Assembly (NCBI GenBank): GCA_963693285.1
Contig: OY848927.1
Coordinates: 4,330,643 to 4,394,642 of the forward strand
Origin: Xestospongia muta
Lineage: Eukaryota; Porifera; Demospongiae; Haplosclerida; Petrosiidae
Reading direction: 5' to 3'
Length of the DNA stretch: 64,000 nt
Shown: positions 1 to 12,600 of the stretch, one piece after another
Numbering within the stretch: the first letter of the stretch is position 1
Layout of the letters: every line of letters begins with the position of its first letter
Made by a program: the position numbers and the translations under genes
Notes under the pieces: generated by a model
What the model was told of the DNA's origin: nothing
The model's database searches: none
What the model saw: the letters and a program-made list of their open reading frames with translations, nothing else

Positions 1-176
1 TATGATATTCTTTATAGAATGTTATTATGTCCATGAAATGACAAACATAAATAGTTTTATATTAGCATACCAGAATCTGAAGATGATTGAAGCCATGCTT
101 GACAAGCTGGAATAGATTCTGTTTGTAATATACGACACAGGATATCCAGAATCTAAAGAGATAAAGTACATTTACT

Positions 177-966
177 TTACATTAATAAAGAATAATAAGA
201 CGCATATATATCATTGTACATGGCAATAAACAACTCAATAATATAATAGTTTACTTCTTCATCTTCCAAATGATCAAATTGACTACTTTGTTTCATTTCC
301 CTTGGACCTTGTTGACTCGAGGGCACAGACATATGACCGAGTACCTTGTTGAGTGCCTTCTGAGTCTTTCTCTCCAACTCATCTTTCCAGGCATAAGTGA
401 CAGGTACTGTGAAAATAATAGGTAGTGCATAATATGTTCCAGTATTGTAAAAAGCCTAGTTAAGTTCATAGACTTAATACTACTTCTAAACTCGAGGTGA
501 AATTTCTATAATATTCCATTTTGTGTCATCTACCTATTCCAATGGCAGGAATATGTTTTCTACGGTTTGCACTATATCGGGTACCACCAGGTGGTCTATA
601 TTGAAGGCTAAAGTCTTCACTGCTTGGAGCAGACCACAGTAGTCTTTGGACATGATTGTCTTCCACTACACAGATGGGGATATCAAGGAGTCCTTTTATA
701 TGCTTGACTCGTCCTGTAATGCAGGATATTTAGCTGGTAGTAGTTATATTGTGCTGACCTGGATGAGGATTGTTGCGTGTATAGAAACCAATTTTTTGTG
801 GTGTAGAACCTGCTTCCAGTGTCTCAATTACCTTCTCATTGAGCAGGGGTCTGACATTACGAGAATAGAGCAATGATTTATTGTGATATGCAGGATCTGT
901 ATATCCTTGTGCGATTGGACTACGTAGGAGCAGTCCTTGCTGTCCTCTTGGTACAAATGTAGCCAT
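177..966 (-). CDS. SPATIAL/TBATA-like small protein
   Basis: Three coding exons on the minus strand (966-759, 713-534, 406-177) join in phase (208+180+230 nt) to give 205 residues. The start chosen is the ATG at 966, directly after a splice acceptor, so an upstream exon at about 1020-1130 would be 5' UTR. The centre contains FYTRNNPHPG followed after splicing by RVKHIKGLLDIPICVV. This resembles from memory the conserved core of the SPATIAL/TBATA family, reported in testis, brain and thymus of mammals and linked to cilia or cytoskeleton. The C-terminus is acidic and ends in a Tyr-rich stretch. It is divergent from NF-kB across a gap of about 0.65 kb. Exon structure is well supported; the family assignment is tentative. 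Confidence 0.6.
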
Positions 967-1611
967 CTGTAATCTTGTGTAGAAAGAATGTCTCACATGT
1001 AACTATATTAGTCTATTGCAATACTTACGTTGCAGTTCTGACAAATCTCTTATGCAATGTCTGTACTTCACTGGATTTGCAGCCAGAACAGATTTACTGC
1101 TAGCACTGTCAATGGTTAGAAGGAAAATTATGCCTCAGGTGTAAAGAGATGAGGTTTCACAAGTTGTTAAGTTGCTATTGGTTGCTATGGGATGCAATCA
1201 ACATATTGATTATCACTTTTCGAAATTCATTGCTTGCTAGGTCAGGTTTTAGAATTTGAGTGGGAGGAGCTTGTTATTTTGATTAATAGTTATTGAAATT
1301 ACCCACATAGTTTATTAAATCATCAGCGAGCATTCTGATTGGTCACTTTTATATCTAATGACGTAATGTATTTCCCTAACTTGTAATCAATCGTCCTTCA
1401 GGGTTTTTCCCATTTTCTAACCATTCCTTCTGGGAGGGAGAAAGAAGGAGTTCCAGTATAGTAAATATTCATTTCTACCGACTTTCACCTATAAAGAAGA
1501 AGCGCTGACTGTTAATTGACTATTGACGTGGTTTATTAACTATTTTAGTAGACTTTCTAGAAGGATTAGCTATTCTATCAGTGAAACGAGCTATTCGTCC
1601 TGTACATCACC
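967..1611. promoter_or_regulatory. Bidirectional promoter region, SPATIAL-like gene / NF-kB
   Basis: This gap separates two divergent genes and must hold both promoters and the 5' UTR exon of the minus gene (about 1020-1130). A kB-like near-palindrome, GGGTTTTTCCC, lies at 1401-1411, about 200 bp before the NF-kB start codon. It departs from the consensus GGGRNWYYCC in the centre on both strands, so autoregulation is only a possibility. No clear TATA box was identified. Confidence 0.4.
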
Positions 1612-4600
1612 ATGTACAACGGGATGGATGTGAATTCAGCTGGTGTTTTACCTGACGCTCTCCTTAGAGATGCAATGAACGGGTTACCGCAACATATGGG
1701 AGGAATAACACGTAACCCAGACTCCCTAGGCAGTGAGTTACATTTAATAAAATCTAACCTTTTATTAATCAGTTGTGTGTATGTGTCTAATGATGTATTG
1801 AACAGTGGCTCAATGAAATTATTAACTTGATAATTAGTAACTTGTATATGATCTTGGGAAATGGAGTTAGTTGTAAAACTAACTCATTTGCTAATTCACA
1901 ATACACATTGGGACCTATCATTGGTATTTTTCACTTTGTGGGTCTTATTTCCTACTTCAGAGCAACCTGTCATTTGTTCATTTAATGTAGGAAATCCTGT
2001 AGGTGGTTTCTTGGAACCATGATTGGTCTAACTTCCTAACCACTAACTTTATTGACATCTCTGATCTAGATAGCAAGTAGTCCCATTTACTGAGTTTGTT
2101 TTCATACTGGGAATAAATCATTGCCTTCTTAGAATGAGATATCCTTTTCTGGTACAGAGCAACATTGTCCATAAAAAAGTACCACATCACAAACTACTCT
2201 ATCTGCGGAGAGAGTTTTAGTATTAGCATGGAGTATGACACCATTGTTTTTAACTTTGTACGTTACATGTACAATACATTTAGTAACGTTGTTAAGCAAT
2301 TCTTAACAGTGTATTAATTCTTCAGTCTTCAATGTTATCTAAATTTTAGTCCTTGAAATCAATGTTTCACGACTTTTTTACAATACATGTTGTTTTCAAA
2401 AGAAAGTTGTATCCTCTTTTTAGATATTTTGTACCTTTAGATACTAGAACTTGACTATTGAATAGCTCAGCTATTGCTCCTAATAATTAGATTCCTGAGA
2501 AGCCTCTTTATTTTAACTATAATTTATCAGTTATGAAGTGTGTGTACATCATACACATATATGGAAGTTTAATTGCATCTACTTCAATGGTGTCTTGTTA
2601 ATAAACCAAACTTCATATATATCATGTTTGTGTTATAGCACATCTGTTAAGTTAGTGTTCTCTTCTTTAGGTTCGCCTTTTTCATCTCTGTCACAAGTGA
2701 GACTAGAGATTGTTGAACAACCTAAATCGGTATGTCATAACTGTGTACACATGGACAGTATTGTATTGTAATACAGGGGTAGTATGAGTTCCTGTGTTTA
2801 TGAGAATGAGACCGCTATTTTGTAAATGAATGTAACAATAAATGATAAACTTTAGTGATTTTCACTTGACACTTGTCACTTGTTGGTTGATAAAGCATCA
2901 CATATATTGTTCTTGTATGTTCATACTTAAAGTTGATCCCCTGACATGTATTAATCTTGACTTACTTCTACAATAACATTGGTCAATGAATACAAACTAG
3001 GGGCCATATTCAAAACTTCCCCCTCACTTCCTTTAGTTGATTGCCCTACATATCTATAAATAGCTGTTACATTGCATTGTAACAGTCCCTGGTTTGTTAG
3101 TGTAATATTTGTGTGTGTGTGTGTGTGACATCTTTTCCTTACAGAGAGGATTCAGATTTCGTTATGATTGTGAAGGACAGAGTCATGGAGGATTGCCGGG
3201 TGAGAATTCGGAGAAGAACAGACGTCAGAAGACTTATCCTACTGTCAGAGTAAGTCATTTGATATGATTGGACACTTTTATGGTGTCCATTTCTTAGCTG
3301 AGTGGTTATCGTGGGCGTGCTCGTGTTATGGTTTCCTTAGTAACGGATACAGATCCTGCTATGCCTCATGCACATTCTATAGTTGGTAAGAATGCAGTTG
3401 ATGGACGGTGTATAGTAGAAATTGGACCTGAAACTGACATGTATGCTCAGTAAGTTGTTTTATTACATTCATAACTTATTGTAATGAGTAAATGACTTCT
3501 TTGAACTATGTTGTCATTTACTACTCATTTAGATTCACTAGTCTTGGCATTCTTCACGTTACTAAGAAAAAAGTCCCCGATGTGTTGAGTAAACGTCTTT
3601 CTCAACAAGCTACACTTCGAGGGCAACTTGCTGACCAAATGGAAGTTGACCAAGAAGCTTGTCAACTCTCTCCAGGTAAAGTAGAGAGATTAAAGTGGAC
3701 TAATGGAGAAAATAGACAGATAGAATGATTAATTTATTATATCTTTTCTCTTAATTTTCAGATGATATGGAGGACATACGACAACAAGCTCAAAGTCTTG
3801 CCAAGTCCATGAACCTATCTGTAGTCCGACTTTGTTTTCAAGCATTTTTGCCTGATGAAAATGGCCGTTTCACTATTCCGGTGGATCCTGTCTTCAGTCA
3901 TAAAGTCTATGACAGCAGTATGTTGTTGTTAAATTTTAGTTGTTAAAAATTCAGGAATGTTAATTTGGTATAAGTTGTAGTTCTAGCTAAATGACTAAAT
4001 AGTTAGTATATTTACTAGTTTAATGAGAACAGTAGAACCTAATCTTATTTCTTTAATTATTGATATAACTTTGACAAGCTCAGTGAATAAAGTCACTGTA
4101 TTTAACTTACAGACTTGTTTGTTGATAATTTCCTATACTCACTTACTGGTTGTTCTTACAGAGGCTCCTTCTGCTGGTACTTTGAAGATCTGTCGGTTGG
4201 ATAGAACCAGTGGTAGTGTTAAAGGTGGAGACGATATCTTTTTGTTGTGTGATAAAGTTCAAAAAAGTAATCACAAAGATATTATATATTTCCTATTTAC
4301 AAGTATGAATGCTCTTCTCTCTTGTAGATGATATCGAAGTGATCTTTTATGAAGACAAACCAGATAGCACTGGAGGTATGCAACTACAACCATGGATGGC
4401 CAAAGGACGATTTGGCCCAAATGATGTTCATCATCAAGTGAGCTTAGTTTGTCACATGACTATCACATGACATGACTGTCTTTTCTTAGTATGCTATTGT
4501 GTTCCAGACCCCTCCATTTTATAATCAAGCCATTGAACATCCTGTGCAGGTCTGGATAGCCCTTAAAAGACCTTCCGATCTTGAAACCTCCGAAGCTAAA

Positions 4601-7600
4601 CCTTTCCTTTATTTACCACAAGAATTTGGTACAGTCACTTTCACTGTATTTGATAATCACATGAAAGTCACATGATAATGATGTGACAGCATCTATTCTA
4701 TAGTTTTGATAATCACATGATAATGATGTGACAGCATCTATTCTATAGTTTAATATACATGTACTATTGTTATGAATGATCCTCTTTTGTTGTCAGATGA
4801 GGAACGTATTGGTCAAAAACGTCGTAAGAAGATAAGTCATTTCAATAATTTCTTTGATGGAAGTAGTGGCGGTGGCGGGGGTGGAGGTACTGGAGGAAGT
4901 GGAACAGGAGGAGGGAACTTTTTCCGAGGTTATTGCATGTACAATAGATGTTCAGAGGATGAAGTAACTGTTAGATATCAAACATTTTCTGAACAAGTTC
5001 CATGGTTGCCTGAGCTTGGTTGGACAAGTTCAATTGTTCAGAAGAACAAAATGCAGCACTCATCTTCTGATATTGAACACAACCCACATACTGAATGTAA
5101 TGTACATGACACATTGTTATTGATAGAACTATTGTGTTTGCTTTATATGGTATAGTTTACAATTAGAATGGGAATAGCCCTTTATTAGTGCTAGTATAAT
5201 AGTTGTCTATTCTGATGTTGTTAGTGTTAGCAGATTAGTTCCAGGAGTTTGGTTCTCTTTGTGCATACTAATATGTGCATATTATTTTTGTTGCTAGTAC
5301 AAAACAGATAATGACAGTTTGTATTGAGAGGTGGTGTCACTTAAAACACCTTATTTGTGATAATGAATACACTGTCTCTATCTCTCTCTTTAGAATTCAA
5401 TTTCCCAGGGGGAGGAGCAGGAGGTGGAGGTGCTACTGGTTATAGTAGTAGTGGTTTTAACTTCTTTAGTGGAGGTGGTCCTGGAGGAGGAGGTGGTGGG
5501 GGAAGTGGAGGAGGAACGGGATTTTCCGGAGGGACGACGACATCTTTACCTACTATGCCGTCTATTGATACCCTCTATTCAACATTGCCTTCCGCTCAAT
5601 CACATATCTTTGCTGCTACAGCTACCAATCCAACACTCCCTCCTTATACTTCAGCTCATCACAATTATGCTGGGCAACCTGTTCAAAATTATATATCAAA
5701 TGGAGGAGGGCGCCCGCTATTTCAGCCTGTACAACATTTCACATCTGTGGGTAGTCGTGGCATAATCGGTTCACGTAACATTGGTGGTGTTGTTGTCAAG
5801 CCAGAACCCCAAGACTGGATGGATATAATAGAAAGTGAGTCCCTTTATTATGTCTTTATATTACAGAGTACACAAGTATCACGCATTATACAAGTGGAGT
5901 TAATATGTCCTAGACTGTCTTGCTATGATACGCACATTTTATTACAGTTTTTAGTTCTAACGTTATTAGCGTTTTGTAATAGAATTAGGATAAAACATGT
6001 CCCCTTTATAAAAATAGATGTAATTGGAACAATACAATTTGGGTCACATGATTTGATTTGTACCTTTATAAGCAAGTAGTAAGGAATGCTGATGAATACA
6101 TCAGAATGTGTTGAGACTTGTTTAGCACTCATATTGTAACTATTGTTCTCCCTCCTAGAAGACAATGGTACTGTAGTCCAACCTCCACCTTCTGATGAAG
6201 GAGAAGCTAGACAGATCATGAGACCTAAAGATCATCCAGCTCAAGGAGGTAACAGCTATATTACTGAGTCAAACTTCTATTATCTATTTTAGATAAATTA
6301 GGTGTGGGTGGAGATATAGAAGATGTTGAGTCTGGTTTTGTGGAGTCTGAGAGGATGGACTCTGGGCTTCCCACTAGTATGGCAGGTTAGGAGACTTAAC
6401 TCTAATAGCACTGATTTGTATGTATTTGTATTTAATACAATCATGTTTCTTTTTAATGCCCCTCTGTCATATTAGTATCATTGAATAGCAATGTTATATG
6501 TACCATCATTTTCATTGGTATATTTGTTATAGTTACTAATATATCTTGTATGTCTGTTCATTTAGTAGATACTCGTCAAACTGAGCAAGAGACAACAACA
6601 ACAGCCGAGACTGAAGCTCTTCAAGCTATGCAGGCGCTAAAGGACAGACAGCAGATGGCATTTGAAGTTTGTGATAAAATGTTCAATGCTCTTTTGGCCT
6701 GGGCCACTACTAAAGATATTCGCTATCTCTTAGCTGCTCAGAGAAGTCTCACTGCTGTTCAGAATCAAGAGGGAGATACGTGAGTCCTCGATGGAGATCT
6801 TACTACATTTAATGATGTGGTATTTTTATTAGTGCACTCCATCTTGCTATTATCCACAATCATCAAGATGTGGTTCTCCAATTATTAGATGTCCTACCTC
6901 AGCTCCCACCAACAGAGACACCAGTGGTCGACTGTTTGAACAACTTTAAACAAGTAATATGGAAAATTATGCAATATCATTTTCACTCTATCTGTCTCTT
7001 TTTCCTCCAGTCTCCTGTTCATCTAGCTGTCATTACTCGTCAGCATAAGGTCATTCAGTATCTTCTCAAAGCTAATGCCAATCCTCTTGTGTCTGATCGT
7101 AACGGGGACACGCCCCTTCATCTTGCATGCAAATATGGTTTCCTTCAAGGAATTATTCCTTTGTTGGAACGTACCACTCGTATTAATACTGAAGGCTGTC
7201 GTATCCCTGAGCTCATTATGAGGAACAATGATGGTGAGTGTTGGGAATATGGATAAAATGTGGTGGTGGAATTTGTGAAAGTGTGATTAGAATTAGACTA
7301 AAGTTTGAGTATCAGTCTAGTGAATAGTGAGATAGGATTGGAAGTATTAGCATGAAATTTTAAGCATCAAAGTTAATGTTGTCTTGCCTTCCTAGGTCTT
7401 ACTCCACTTCATTTGGCTGCAGTCTGTGGTAATCCTGACTGTTTCAAGCAGCTTATCAAAGCTAATGCTGACATGAATGTCCAAGTATGAAACTCTTAAT
7501 ATCTTGTAATTGTTTCACACACACACGCAGGACAGTAAATCTGGTAAGACTGCTCTTCATTATCTTATTGAGAGAGGAGATCTACCATTGACTGGTTTCT

Positions 7601-8792
7601 TGGTCACTGAGGTCAGTATACCATATGTATACGTCATTCATTGTTTTATCTTACCAGCCTGATACTAATGTTGAGTGTATTGATTTCTCTGGTAACACTC
7701 CACTACATTGTGCTGCTGCTCTAGGGAACATGGCTATAGTCTCCCTGTTGATTGCTGCAGGTATACTTCAGTAAACTTGTTTGTATATTCCAGTATATTG
7801 TGTGTTTAGTTTGTATATTATTGGGATATTTTGTTTGTATATTATTGGGATATTTTGTTTGTCTCTAGGAGCCAATCTTGTCTCTCAGAATCAAGAAGGT
7901 GAAACACCTCTGTTGCTCGCTGAATATGGCAATCATGATGAAGTAAGTTTATCTTCTGTTATTCATTCTTTATGTATTATATGATAGGTTGTTAAAGTTT
8001 TGAAAGATGCTATGGTCAAAGCTGGATTAGAGAAACCTGAAGGTATTCATAATTTTGTTGCAGTTAGTTCACGATTTTTCTCATTTTAGAGCAACTTTCT
8101 GATCAAATGAAATCTGTTTCACTGACAGAAGAAGATAAAGTTGCTGCTGAGAAGACAGAAGGAGATATGGGTTTCTTGGATTTCCGTCCCAGAATTTCAT
8201 TAGCCTTGATCTTGGATCCTGAGAACAAAGGTGCTGACTGGAGGGCACTGGCTCAACGTCTCAATTTCTCTCATCTTGAGGGTGGTCTTCAGACCATGAC
8301 TAGTCCAACAAAGGAATTGTTAAACCTGTATGAGGTAACTCACTCTATACCATTGTACTAGTACTGACCATCTCTCACTTTACTGTTTATTAGGCTTGTG
8401 ATGGAACAATTGCTAATTTGCGTCAAGCTCTTCTGGATATTAATCGTAACGATTGTGTCAATATAATTGACCGATTTATGCAGGAAGAAAGACCTGATAT
8501 TGCTCAAACTTCTTTGCCAGGTAAATAAATATACCTCTCCCAGCCATTAGTGAATGAAAATACAGTTAACAAATCATTATGTAGCTATTATCTCATAAAT
8601 ACCTCATGTTCCTTGTTTGTCTAGCTACACACGATATTACTTTCTTGCCAAATTTTTTGGCTTGTTTTGTTTATTCATTATCTCATCATTTTGAAACTTG
8701 TTTCTTTAATTAAAGGGTCATCCTCTTCTGCTAGTGGACCATCTCACCCTCCAGCTATAATCCATGCCTCAATGCCCTCCACACAAGTTTAA
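1612..8792 (+). CDS. NFKB: NF-kB p100/p105-type transcription factor
   Basis: Twenty-four exons (1612-1732, 2671-2729, 3145-3249, 3298-3449, 3533-3675, 3762-3917, 4162-4266, 4328-4437, 4490-4628, 4797-4928, 5394-5834, 6159-6248, 6293-6385, 6566-6779, 6833-6953, 7011-7233, 7396-7484, 7531-7611, 7658-7760, 7869-7942, 7988-8042, 8090-8334, 8394-8520, 8716-8792) total 3255 nt, or 1084 residues. Exon 3 holds the Rel DNA-binding loop [16 protein letters not shown] (about 63-78). An IPT dimerisation domain covers about 245-363, and the nuclear signal QKRRKK sits at 370-375. A glycine-rich hinge of the kind that guides p105/p100 processing follows. A linker leads to about six ankyrin repeats (about 660-920) and a death domain (about 945-1055). 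In animals such a protein is held in the cytoplasm by its ankyrins until processed. The exon-10 donor (GAG|GTTATT) is weak; GAG|GTACTG at about 4887 is an in-phase alternative. DSGLPTS lies at about 607-613. Confidence 0.95.
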
Positions 8793-9693
8793 TAACAGAC
8801 GGTCTATTTTCTAACGGCATTGTCATTATAATATATACTGGTTCTTAATTTTTTCTATCGTGTTATTTTTTCCAATTTAAAGGAACCTAGTCAACCAAGT
8901 TCAATTTTTCTTTCATAATTATAATGCTTTCTTTTAAGGAATTTTTCCTCTTTATATCATTAAAACTGTAATTACTTAATGAACTCAGAACAGTTTCTTT
9001 TAATTTGATTTATAGGATGTGCTGTACACATGCAACATTACATTCCAACTCAGTACATGTACTTTGGTATTAAAGTTTTTTTTTCTTTCCCACAATTTTG
9101 TTACTTTCTATTTTGTGTATATCAAATTCTGACTACATGTCAGATAGGTGGGCAAGGTAGATGGAAAATATCAATACAAAAGGAGTCAATACCAGATATA
9201 GATTTTATTAAAGTTATTGTTGATTTCTTCAAATTTGTTTAAGTTTTATTTTTTAGGTTGTCTTTAGTATATTAACTTGTATGGGATGTAGGTAGCTCTC
9301 ATTCTTAATTATAGTCTTATCAGCTGGAGATATTAGAGTTGTCTGGTACTTCACTTTAAGTGAGGAAGGTTTGCATTGAATTAAAGTGCTTAGATTTTTG
9401 CTCTATCTTGTTTCTTTATACCTACTTGAGCAAATTCAAAGAAATATACAAATCAAAAGTTTTTAAGAAAACATGAATGTAATTGTAATTATCTTGATGT
9501 TTCGTTTAAATTTCTGTTTATTTCTTTGAATTTGCTTAAGTTTTGTGATTAAAATCTGGTTTCTTATTAGTTTTTCCTTTATCTTCAATTCGGCGAAAAC
9601 CCAAGCTATGAATATATTTAATGTGGGAGAAATTTTTTTATTCCGTGTACCTAGTTAATTTATTATAGGATCTTTTTGACAATCAAATCAAAC
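8793..9693. other. NF-kB 3' region and kinase 1 upstream region
   Basis: About 0.9 kb of AT-rich sequence without a credible gene. It should contain the NF-kB 3' UTR and polyadenylation site (ATTAAA-type hexamers occur, but none is clearly the used one) and the promoter of kinase 1. The short open frame at 9030-9242 is low-complexity and shows no splice partner. Confidence 0.5.
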
Positions 9694-12600
9694 ATGGCGA
9701 GGAGGTACGTTGATAATGCTTACAATAGAAGAATCGGTCGTGTTGGAATGCCAGTAGGATCATGTGTAGTAAGCAGAGGTGGTAGTGGTGGTTCATATGG
9801 AGGTTCATCTGGTACCTCGGGATCTTCTAGAGTGTATGTTGATAATGCAAGAAACAGACAGTTAGGCCGAGTAGGAAAACCGTTAGGTTCTCATGTGGAA
9901 CACAGAGATGGATCTGTTACTATAAGTTCATCATCTGGAGCATCTGGTATCTCGTCAACCTATGGTGTATATGTTGATAATGCAAAAAACAGAGCGTTAG
10001 GCCGAGTAGGAAAGCCGTTAGGTTCTCATGTGGAACACAGAGATGGATCTGTTACTATAAGTTCATCATTTGGAGCATCTGGTATCTCGTCAACCTATGG
10101 TGTATATGTTGATAATGCAAAAAACAGAGCGTTAGGCCGAGTAGGAAAGCCGTTAGGTTCTCATGTGGAACACAGAGATGGATCTGTTACTATTAGTTCA
10201 TTGTCACCTGAAGCATTTGATACCTCATCAACCACTGGTGGATATGTTGATAACACAAGAAACAGAGCGTTAGGCCGAGTAGGAAAGCCATTAGGTTCTC
10301 ATGTGGAACACAGAGATGGATCTGTTACTATAAGTTCGTCTTCACCTGGAGCATCTGGTACCTCATCAACCTCTGGTGTATATGGTGATAACCCAAGAAA
10401 CAGAGCATTAGGCCAAGTAGAACAGCCGTTAGGTTCTCATGTAGAACATAGAGAAGGATCTGTTACTTTAAGTTCGTCTTCACCTGGAGCATCTGGTACC
10501 TCATCAACCTCTGGTGTATATGTTGATAATGCAAGAAACAGAGCATTAGGGCAAATACAACAGCCGTTAGGTTCTCATGTGGAACATAGAGAAGGATCTG
10601 TTACTATAAGTTCATTGTCACCTGGAGCATCTGGTACCTCATCAACCTCTGGTGTATATGTTAATAACACAAGAAACAGAGCATTAGGCCGAGTAGGAAA
10701 GCCATTACGTTCTCATGTGGAACACAGAGATGGATCTGTTACTATAAGTTCGTCTTCACCTGGAGCATCTGGTACCTCATCAACCTCTGGTGTATATGGT
10801 GATAATGCAAGAAACAGAGCATTAGGCCAAGTAGAACAGCCGTTAGGTTCTCATGTAGAACATAGAGAAGGATCTGTTACTTTAAGTTCGTCTTCACCTG
10901 GAGCATCTGGTACCTCATCAACCTCTGGTGTATATGTTAATAACACAAGAAACAGAGCATTAGGCCGAGTAGGAAAGCCATTACGTTCTCATGTGGAACA
11001 CAGAGATGGATCTGTTACTATAAGTTCGTCTTCACCTGGAGCATCTGGTACCTCATCAACCTCTGGTGTATATGGTGATAACCCAAGAAACAGAGCATTA
11101 GGCCAAGTAGAACAGCCGTTAGGTTCTCATGTAGAACATAGAGAAGGATCTGTTACTTTAAGTTCGTCTTCACCTGGAGCATCTGGTACCTCATCAACCT
11201 CTGGTGTATATGGTGATAATGCAAGAAACAGAGCATTAGGCCAAGTACAACAGCCGTTAGGTTCTCATGTGGAACATAGAGAAGGATCTGTTACTATAAG
11301 TTCATTGTCACCTGGAGCATCTGGTACCTCATCAACCTCTGGTGTATATGTTGATAACGCAAGAAACAGAGCGTTAGGCCAAGTAGGAAAGCCATTAGAT
11401 TCTTATGTGGAACATAGAGAAGGATCTGTCACTATAAGTTCATTGTCACCTGGTACCTCATCAACCTCTGGTGTATGTGTTAACGTTGATAATGCAAGAA
11501 ACAGAGCATTAGGCCAAGTAGAACAGCCGTTAGGTTCTCATGTAGAACATAGAAAAGGATCTGTTACTATAAGTTCATCATCACCTGGAGCATCTGGTAC
11601 TTCATCAACCTCTGGTGTATATGTTGATAATGCAAGAAACAGAGCGTTAGGCCGAGTAGGAAAGCCATTAGGTTCTCATGTAGAACACAGAGATGGATCT
11701 GTTACTATTAGTTCATCATCACCTGGAGCATCTGGTACCTCATCAACCTCTGGTGTATGTGTTAACGTTGATAATGCAAGAAACAGAGCATTAGGCCAAG
11801 TAGAACAGCCGTTAGGTTCTCATGTGGAACATAGAGAAGGATCTGTTACTATAAGTTCATCATCACCTGGAGCATCTTGTACTTCATCAACCTCTGGTGT
11901 ATATGTTGATAATGCAAGAAACAGAGCGTTAGGCCGAGTAGGAAAGCCATTAGGTTCACATGTAGAACACAGAGATGGATCTGTTACTATTAGTTCATCA
12001 TCACCTGGAGCATCTGGTACCTCATCAACCTCTGGTGTATGTGTTAACGTTGATAATGCAAGAAACAGAGCATTAGGCCAAGTAGAACAGCCGTTAGGTT
12101 CTCATGTGGAACATAGAGAAGGATCTGTTACTATAAGTTCATCATCACCTGGAGCATCTTGTACTTCATCAACCTCTGGTGTATATGTTGATAATGCAAG
12201 AAACAGAGCGTTAGGCCGAGTAGGAAAGCCATTAGGTTCACATGTAGAACACAGAGATGGATCTGTTACTATTAGTTCATCATCACCTGGAGCATCTGGT
12301 ACCTCATCAACCTCTGGTGTATATGTTGATAATGCAAGAAACAGAGCATTAGGCCAAGTAGAACAGCCGTTAGGTTCTTATGTGGAACACAGAGAAGGAT
12401 CTGTTACTATAAGTTCATTGTCACCTGGAGCATCTTGTACTTCATCAACCTCTGGTGTATATGTTGATAATGCAAGAAACAGAGCGTTAGGCCGAGTAGG
12501 AAAGCCATTAGGTTCTCATGTAGAACACAGAGATGGATCTGTTACTATTAGTTCATCATCACCTGGAGCATCTGGTACCTCATCAACCTCTGGTGTATAT

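Noticed and set aside
646..876. Plus-strand open frame over the SPATIAL-like gene
   Set aside because: It is antisense to well-phased exons and has no splice partner or recognisable protein content.
3111..3128. TG run in NF-kB intron 2
   Set aside because: Ordinary short microsatellite before an acceptor; no further signal.
9030..9242. 70-codon frame after NF-kB
   Set aside because: AT-rich, Phe-rich low-complexity translation without homology or splice sites; probably 3' region.
9676..9693. Longer kinase 1 start (MTIKSN)
   Set aside because: The first codon is TTG. The ATG at 9694 aligns with the start of kinase 2.
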